Shown piece by piece: positions 60,646 to 64,000 of a DNA stretch of 64,000 bases. The notes beneath the pieces are model-generated. The model made no database searches. It was not told where the DNA came from and saw nothing but the letters and a program-made list of their open reading frames with translations. Both the position numbers and the translations under genes were made by a program. Source of the stretch: an uncultured Granulosicoccaceae bacterium (GTDB lineage: Bacteria > Pseudomonadota > Gammaproteobacteria > Granulosicoccales > Granulosicoccaceae); contig CALGNZ010000016.1 in the NCBI GenBank assembly GCA_937957915.1, forward strand, positions 38,152 to 102,151, read 5' to 3'. Position 1 is the first letter of the stretch. Each line of letters begins with the position of its first letter.

Positions 60646-61452
60646 ATGACAGACGAGACAATATTTACCTTATTGGGCACCGGCTCATCAGGCGGTGTTC
60701 CGCGTATTGGCAATGACTGGGGGGCCTGCGACCCGACTAACCCTCGCAATCGGCGCAGACGCTGCTCTATGCTGATCGAAAAACACGGTGTCGACGGCGT
60801 AACCACGGTATTGATTGATACCGGGCCTGACATGCGAGAGCAATTGATCGACGCAAACGTGCAGTACCTTGATGCAGTGTTGCTCACCCATTCTCATGCA
60901 GACCATATCTTCGGTATGGATGACTTGCGTCAGCTCGCCATAAAACATCGCGAAAGAGTGAACGTGTATATGGATGCCGCAACATCGGAAAGAGTAATGC
61001 CAGCGTTTGGATATTGCTACCAGCAATCTGAAGGCACAAGTTACCCCGCAATATGCACAGAACATCGCATCCATGCGCAGCAGCCAATCCAGATCACCGG
61101 TAGCGGTGGCGCAATTGAACTCATGCCGTTTGAGGTTAATCACGGCGATATCAGCGCGCTGGGCTTTCGCATCAATGACCTGGTTTATTTGCCAGACGTG
61201 AAAACCGTAGACTTGCCCGAAAGCGTGGCGTCAACCAGCAACCTGCAGGTACTGATTCTCGACGCGCTGCGTTATACAGAACACCCCACCCATATGAATG
61301 TTGACGAAGCGCTTGCGTTTATAGATGACAGAGCACCAGCCAGAGCAATATTAACCAATATGCACAATGCCGTTGATTTTGACGAGATTAGCCGCACGCT
61401 ACCGGCAAATGTCGAAGCCGGGTACGATGGATTTAAAATTCACATCGGCTGA
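60646..61452 (+). CDS. MBL-fold metallohydrolase, PhnP-like
   Basis: 268 aa. LLGTGSSGGVPRIGNDWGACD, then the zinc-binding LTHSHADHIFGMDDLR (about residue 85), and later VNHGDISALGFR and DAL-x-HPTHM-like TEHPTHMNVDEALAFI match the phosphoribosyl cyclic phosphodiesterase (PhnP) branch of the metallo-beta-lactamase fold. No other phn genes are present, so a general cyclic phosphodiesterase-like role is possible. It has no signal peptide. Confidence 0.85.
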   Translation: MTDETIFTLLGTGSSGGVPRIGNDWGACDPTNPRNRRRRCSMLIEKHGVDGVTTVLIDTGPDMREQLIDANVQYLDAVLLTHSHADHIFGMDDLRQLAIKHRERVNVYMDAATSERVMPAFGYCYQQSEGTSYPAICTEHRIHAQQPIQITGSGGAIELMPFEVNHGDISALGFRINDLVYLPDVKTVDLPESVASTSNLQVLILDALRYTEHPTHMNVDEALAFIDDRAPARAILTNMHNAVDFDEISRTLPANVEAGYDGFKIHIG

Positions 61453-61557
61453 GATTCGACAAAAATCTGAACAAATACTGCCCGCAAAACGATACCTGCT
61501 CAGGTCGGGTACAAGACAGCGTTTGATAATCACCTGAGCCTTTCTGCAAACCTGTTA

Positions 61558-62019
61558 TCACCACCCATAATCGTGAGTCAGTTCCTCATCAGCTTTGACT
61601 GATTTGAGTGTTACAACCTTGGTACCGGTTAATGCACAATTGGGTTTACTACTGTGATTGATAAACCGAAAATCATTGGTCACCCTGAGCCCATCGGTAT
61701 CAGACAACCACAGTACATAGGTTCCATCGCGACGGATCGGTCTGCCTTCGAGCTTACCCAACGTCATATTCGCTTTTAGCTTCTGTCGCGCAAACAAACC
61801 TTTTCCATGAAGCGGGCTTTCTGCAACATAGACCAGATCATCAACGGCATCGTTTTTTCTAGCTACCGATGATGCCGCTTTTACCTTTACAGTTTTGGAA
61901 CTGCCTGTACCCTTTTTGGCAGTTCGAGACTTTGCAGCTGAACGCCGAGTCGACGCATTACTATTGGCGACCTTAGCTGCCGACCGCGACACTTTTTTAC
62001 CGGTAGTTTTTTTAGCCAT
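61558..62019 (-). CDS. SET-domain protein with histone-H1-like N-terminal tail
   Basis: 153 aa. Residues 1-55 are Lys/Ala/Ser/Thr-rich (MAKKTTGKKVSRSAAKVA, SKTVKVKAASSVARK), like histone H1 tails or bacterial DNA-binding tails. Residues about 60-153 are a compact SET domain: VAESPLHGKGLFARQKL, the NHSSKPNC knot motif and EELTHDYGW at the C-terminus, which in SET proteins holds the AdoMet- and Lys-binding Tyr. There is no post-SET Cys set. It could methylate lysines of its own tail or of DNA-bound proteins; the target is unknown. The start has no strong ribosome site. Confidence 0.88.
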   Translation of the reverse strand: MAKKTTGKKVSRSAAKVANSNASTRRSAAKSRTAKKGTGSSKTVKVKAASSVARKNDAVDDLVYVAESPLHGKGLFARQKLKANMTLGKLEGRPIRRDGTYVLWLSDTDGLRVTNDFRFINHSSKPNCALTGTKVVTLKSVKADEELTHDYGW

Positions 62020-62108
62020 GGTTTAAAACTGTCAGACGAATATCGGGTATGTTAACGCAACTCGCGTACACATACACCGGACGTATCGGATCACTTTTGC
62101 AACTGACA

Positions 62109-62250
62109 CGATCGGATTGCCGAGGCACACGCAGGGTTGGTGCAATTCGCGTCGCTTACCAGCACCCTGCGTTTGCCGCAAAAAGACTTTCTACTTGGTT
62201 TTTGGTTTTTGGTTTTTGGTTTTTGTTTTTGCAAAAATGCAGGCTCCGGC
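62109..62250 (+). repeat. Interspersed repeat, copy B, with a GGTTTTT microsatellite
   Basis: This copy of the 33121-33218 repeat also carries an inverted repeat ACGCAGGGT (62129-62137)/ACCCTGCGT (62164-62172). Its T-rich block is expanded into four GGTTTTT units (62197-62224) plus GTTTTT. It lies in the 308-bp gap between the SET gene start and the metallohydrolase gene end, with no gene inside. Confidence 0.7.
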
Positions 62251-62327
62251 TGGGAATCCCTGTAGGCGACCCACACTGAAGTGGTCAATATCAAAATCCA
62301 GCTTGTTAGCTCGTGGTAGCGCCTGCG

Positions 62328-63392
62328 TTACTCCCATTCAAGCTCTACATACGCATTTGTTACATTGCGCAAATGGTATTCATCAAACAACTGCCAGTCA
62401 CCGCGCTGCGCTTTGCCAATATGTTTTGTCGCCTCAGTCAGGCTTTCTCCATCACTTATAGACTGACGAACCTCTGCCGCCAGCGTTTCAAGGTACCCAA
62501 GCGTTGGCACCACTCCATCCGGAAACTCGACAGGTGCCTTACCATGGCCAGGCACCATCTGGCTTACGCTGTATTCAAATCCATCAGGGCTGCCTGCCAT
62601 CCGCGACAACAATTGTATCCAACCCACGATAGATCCATCGAGCGCAGGAAGGTGATCGAGAAATGCGAGATCTCCCATCCATATTGTGGCAGAGTTTTCG
62701 TCTATCACCGTCAAGTCACTATTGGTATGCGAGGTTGGCCACGCCTGTAAATGTAACGGACGACCACCAAGATTTATCGTTTCAGCTGATTCAATACCAC
62801 GATCCGGCGTTATGGGTGAGGTGCCATGGAAAGCTCTCGGTCCCAGTAGTCTTAGCAGATTATCGCTAAATACAGGGTTTGCGTTCAGTGCAGCGGGCCT
62901 GAGCCCGGCCGAGCCTATAACCTCCGCGCCAGCTTCTTTAAACACTTCAGCGCCAAGCGAGTGATCAGGGTGCACGTGAGTAATGATATGGTGAGTAATT
63001 GGCAACGTTGATGACAAACGCACAGCAAGATATAACGCTTCCGCCACCTGTCTGGTGGTGCCGGAATCGATAACCGCCACACCGCTGGATCCTGCAATAA
63101 AACCGGTGTTGGCCAGATCACCGGCGCTGTCTGGCACAAAATCCGCGACTCGGCCTTCGTGCACAAAGTGACCCGGTGCTGTCTCGGTCACCGCAGCAGC
63201 GCGATCACGAAGTGATTCGAGTGACTGGCACGATGCACTTTCAAGCGTGTAGCCCTCGTGCGCTCCCAGCCAGTCATCTACCACTATCTGTAACCGCTCC
63301 TGACAAACCGGCTCGTGCATCACCTCGGTTTGCGGCAATACTCTTTCCATGCACAGCTCCGCAACACAAAGCACCGCTACCATTTCAAACAT
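62328..63392 (-). CDS. Metallo-beta-lactamase-fold hydrolase of the quinoprotein relay type
   Basis: 354 aa. A short hydrophobic N-terminus (MVAVLCVAELC) is followed by a cysteine-containing region, then the MBL fold: TGFIAGSSGVAVIDSGTTRQ, the zinc motif THVHPDHSLGAEVF, WPTSHTNSDLTV, WMGDLAFLDHLPALDGSIVGW and VPGHG. The wording fits quinoprotein relay system zinc metallohydrolase 2, a partner of PQQ-dependent dehydrogenase systems (from memory). No PQQ dehydrogenase is in the window, but the gene starts about 480 bp from a divergent PhnD-like gene at 63873, so such a system could continue beyond the edge. Confidence 0.75.
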   Translation of the reverse strand: MFEMVAVLCVAELCMERVLPQTEVMHEPVCQERLQIVVDDWLGAHEGYTLESASCQSLESLRDRAAAVTETAPGHFVHEGRVADFVPDSAGDLANTGFIAGSSGVAVIDSGTTRQVAEALYLAVRLSSTLPITHHIITHVHPDHSLGAEVFKEAGAEVIGSAGLRPAALNANPVFSDNLLRLLGPRAFHGTSPITPDRGIESAETINLGGRPLHLQAWPTSHTNSDLTVIDENSATIWMGDLAFLDHLPALDGSIVGWIQLLSRMAGSPDGFEYSVSQMVPGHGKAPVEFPDGVVPTLGYLETLAAEVRQSISDGESLTEATKHIGKAQRGDWQLFDEYHLRNVTNAYVELEWE

Positions 63393-63872
63393 GTTTCCCC
63401 ACCCAATGAGTCGCTAATAACAACGGCCTGAAATTCGGTGTCTACACCAGCACCACACCTGACCGATTCTACGGTACACCGATGATTCGGTAACAACAAG
63501 GTGAGTTGGAGCATCGCACGATTGACATCAGGGTGCCGGTTCGCGCCGACGCTCTTTGGCCGCGCCAATCAAGCTGGCTTGCCTGCATAAGGTTGATGAT
63601 TCATCACCTTATATACCCGGCCATCCCAAAAGCGGCTCCGCCGGAATTCATGCAGAAAACCAGACAGGCCGTCAACAAAACGTATTCATCATTCGATAAT
63701 CTGAAATTCCGCTTATACTACCCCACCCGGTATGCATCGTTTCATTAGTGCGTCATGTCGACCCAATGATCGTGACAACACCAGCCAATGGCAACAGAAA
63801 TTTATGAACGCTCTACAAGTCAGACTGTCCATTCACGAACCAATCTAACAACAGCCTGCAACCCCTAAAATT
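63393..63872. other. Divergent intergenic region with a repeat fragment
   Basis: 480 bp between the metallohydrolase (minus) and the PhnD-like gene (plus). GGTGCCGGTTCGCGCCG (63531-63547) matches the left block of the interspersed repeat at 33127. Short frames in both directions show no protein features. A candidate plus-strand promoter is listed separately. Confidence 0.45.
63692..63719 (+). promoter_or_regulatory. Candidate promoter of the PhnD-like gene
   Basis: TTCGAT (63692-63697), 16 bases, then TATACT (63714-63719). The -10 hexamer is good and the -35 weak. The start codon is about 150 bases downstream, leaving a long leader. Confidence 0.35.
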
Positions 63873-64000
63873 ATGTTTATCGCAAGTTTGCCCTGGTACG
63901 ATTTCCCATCGACCAGGCGCCACCTCGATTCTGTTTACCAGCAGCTTCGGCAACAACTTATACTCGCAGGTGTCGACCGTGAACAGCTAACTCCGCAGCT
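63873..64000 (+). CDS. PhnD-like substrate-binding protein, N-terminal fragment
   Basis: The frame is open from the ATG at 63873 to the window end (42 codons). It reads MFIASLPWYDFPSTRRHLDS, then a helical stretch. The SLPMYD-type start without a signal peptide matches PhnD/SsuA-like proteins of the phosphate/phosphonate-binding superfamily that lack an export signal (from memory). Too short for a firm call; the ligand cannot be told. Confidence 0.6.
   Translation, partial: MFIASLPWYDFPSTRRHLDSVYQQLRQQLILAGVDREQLTPQ

Overview
The window is a stretch of chromosome from a free-living, probably marine, aerobic gammaproteobacterium. This is inferred from the gene content: FadI/FadJ-type beta-oxidation, a complete ccmABCDEFGHI set, a MoxR/Bat cluster, surface proteins with calcium-binding repeats and C-terminal sorting tails, and a sulfotransferase-containing polysaccharide cluster. 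Several features recall Granulosicoccus-like or other deep-branching marine lineages, but no species can be named from sequence alone. I saw no tRNA, rRNA, CRISPR array, transposase or phage gene.

Region 1 (1-11.8 kb) encodes exported proteins. They are the end of a multihaem cytochrome c, a lipoprotein with two carbohydrate-binding-like domains, a kelch plus thrombospondin-type-3 protein (both with C-terminal membrane-anchor/sorting tails), a small glycosyltransferase, a protein with nine DxDGDGYGWENEQTC-type repeats, and a beta-helix lipoprotein. A strong intrinsic terminator and more than 700 bp of hairpin-rich non-coding DNA follow.

Region 2 (12.6-22.6 kb, all minus) is a cell-surface polysaccharide cluster. 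In transcription order it holds rmlA, a GT61 enzyme, a 1455-aa WbsX-GT4-GT2 fusion, a sulfotransferase, a DUF4422 enzyme and an AlgX/AlgJ-like SGNH protein.

Region 3 (22.9-31.2 kb, all minus) is fatty-acid oxidation: fadJ, fadI, a SIMPL protein, etfB, etfA and a large acyl-CoA dehydrogenase of the DmdC type. An Omp85-like outer-membrane protein follows at 31.6-32.9 kb.

Region 4 (33.3-48.2 kb, all minus) is a co-directional run of sixteen genes, mostly overlapping or closely spaced: moxR, DUF58, DUF4381, batA, batB, batC-like, batD, then ccmA-B-C-D-E-F-G-H-I. The ccmD gene (56 aa, GTG start) was recovered by reading the gap between ccmC and ccmE. A 150-bp element with terminal inverted repeats separates moxR from the DUF58 gene.

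Region 5 (48.6-64 kb) is mixed housekeeping and stress genes: an SDR, a flavodoxin, S-formylglutathione hydrolase, a lytic-transglycosylase-like lipoprotein, a rhomboid protease, an amidase, an HD-domain protein, a DUF368 (PopT-type) membrane protein, an FGE-fold protein lacking the catalytic cysteines, two unrecognised coupled genes, a MucD-like protease, a PhnP-like hydrolase, a SET-domain protein with a histone-H1-like tail, a quinoprotein-associated metallohydrolase, and the start of a PhnD-like binding protein. An imperfect interspersed repeat occurs in at least two intergenic gaps (33.1 and 62.1 kb), with fragments at 10.0 and 63.5 kb.
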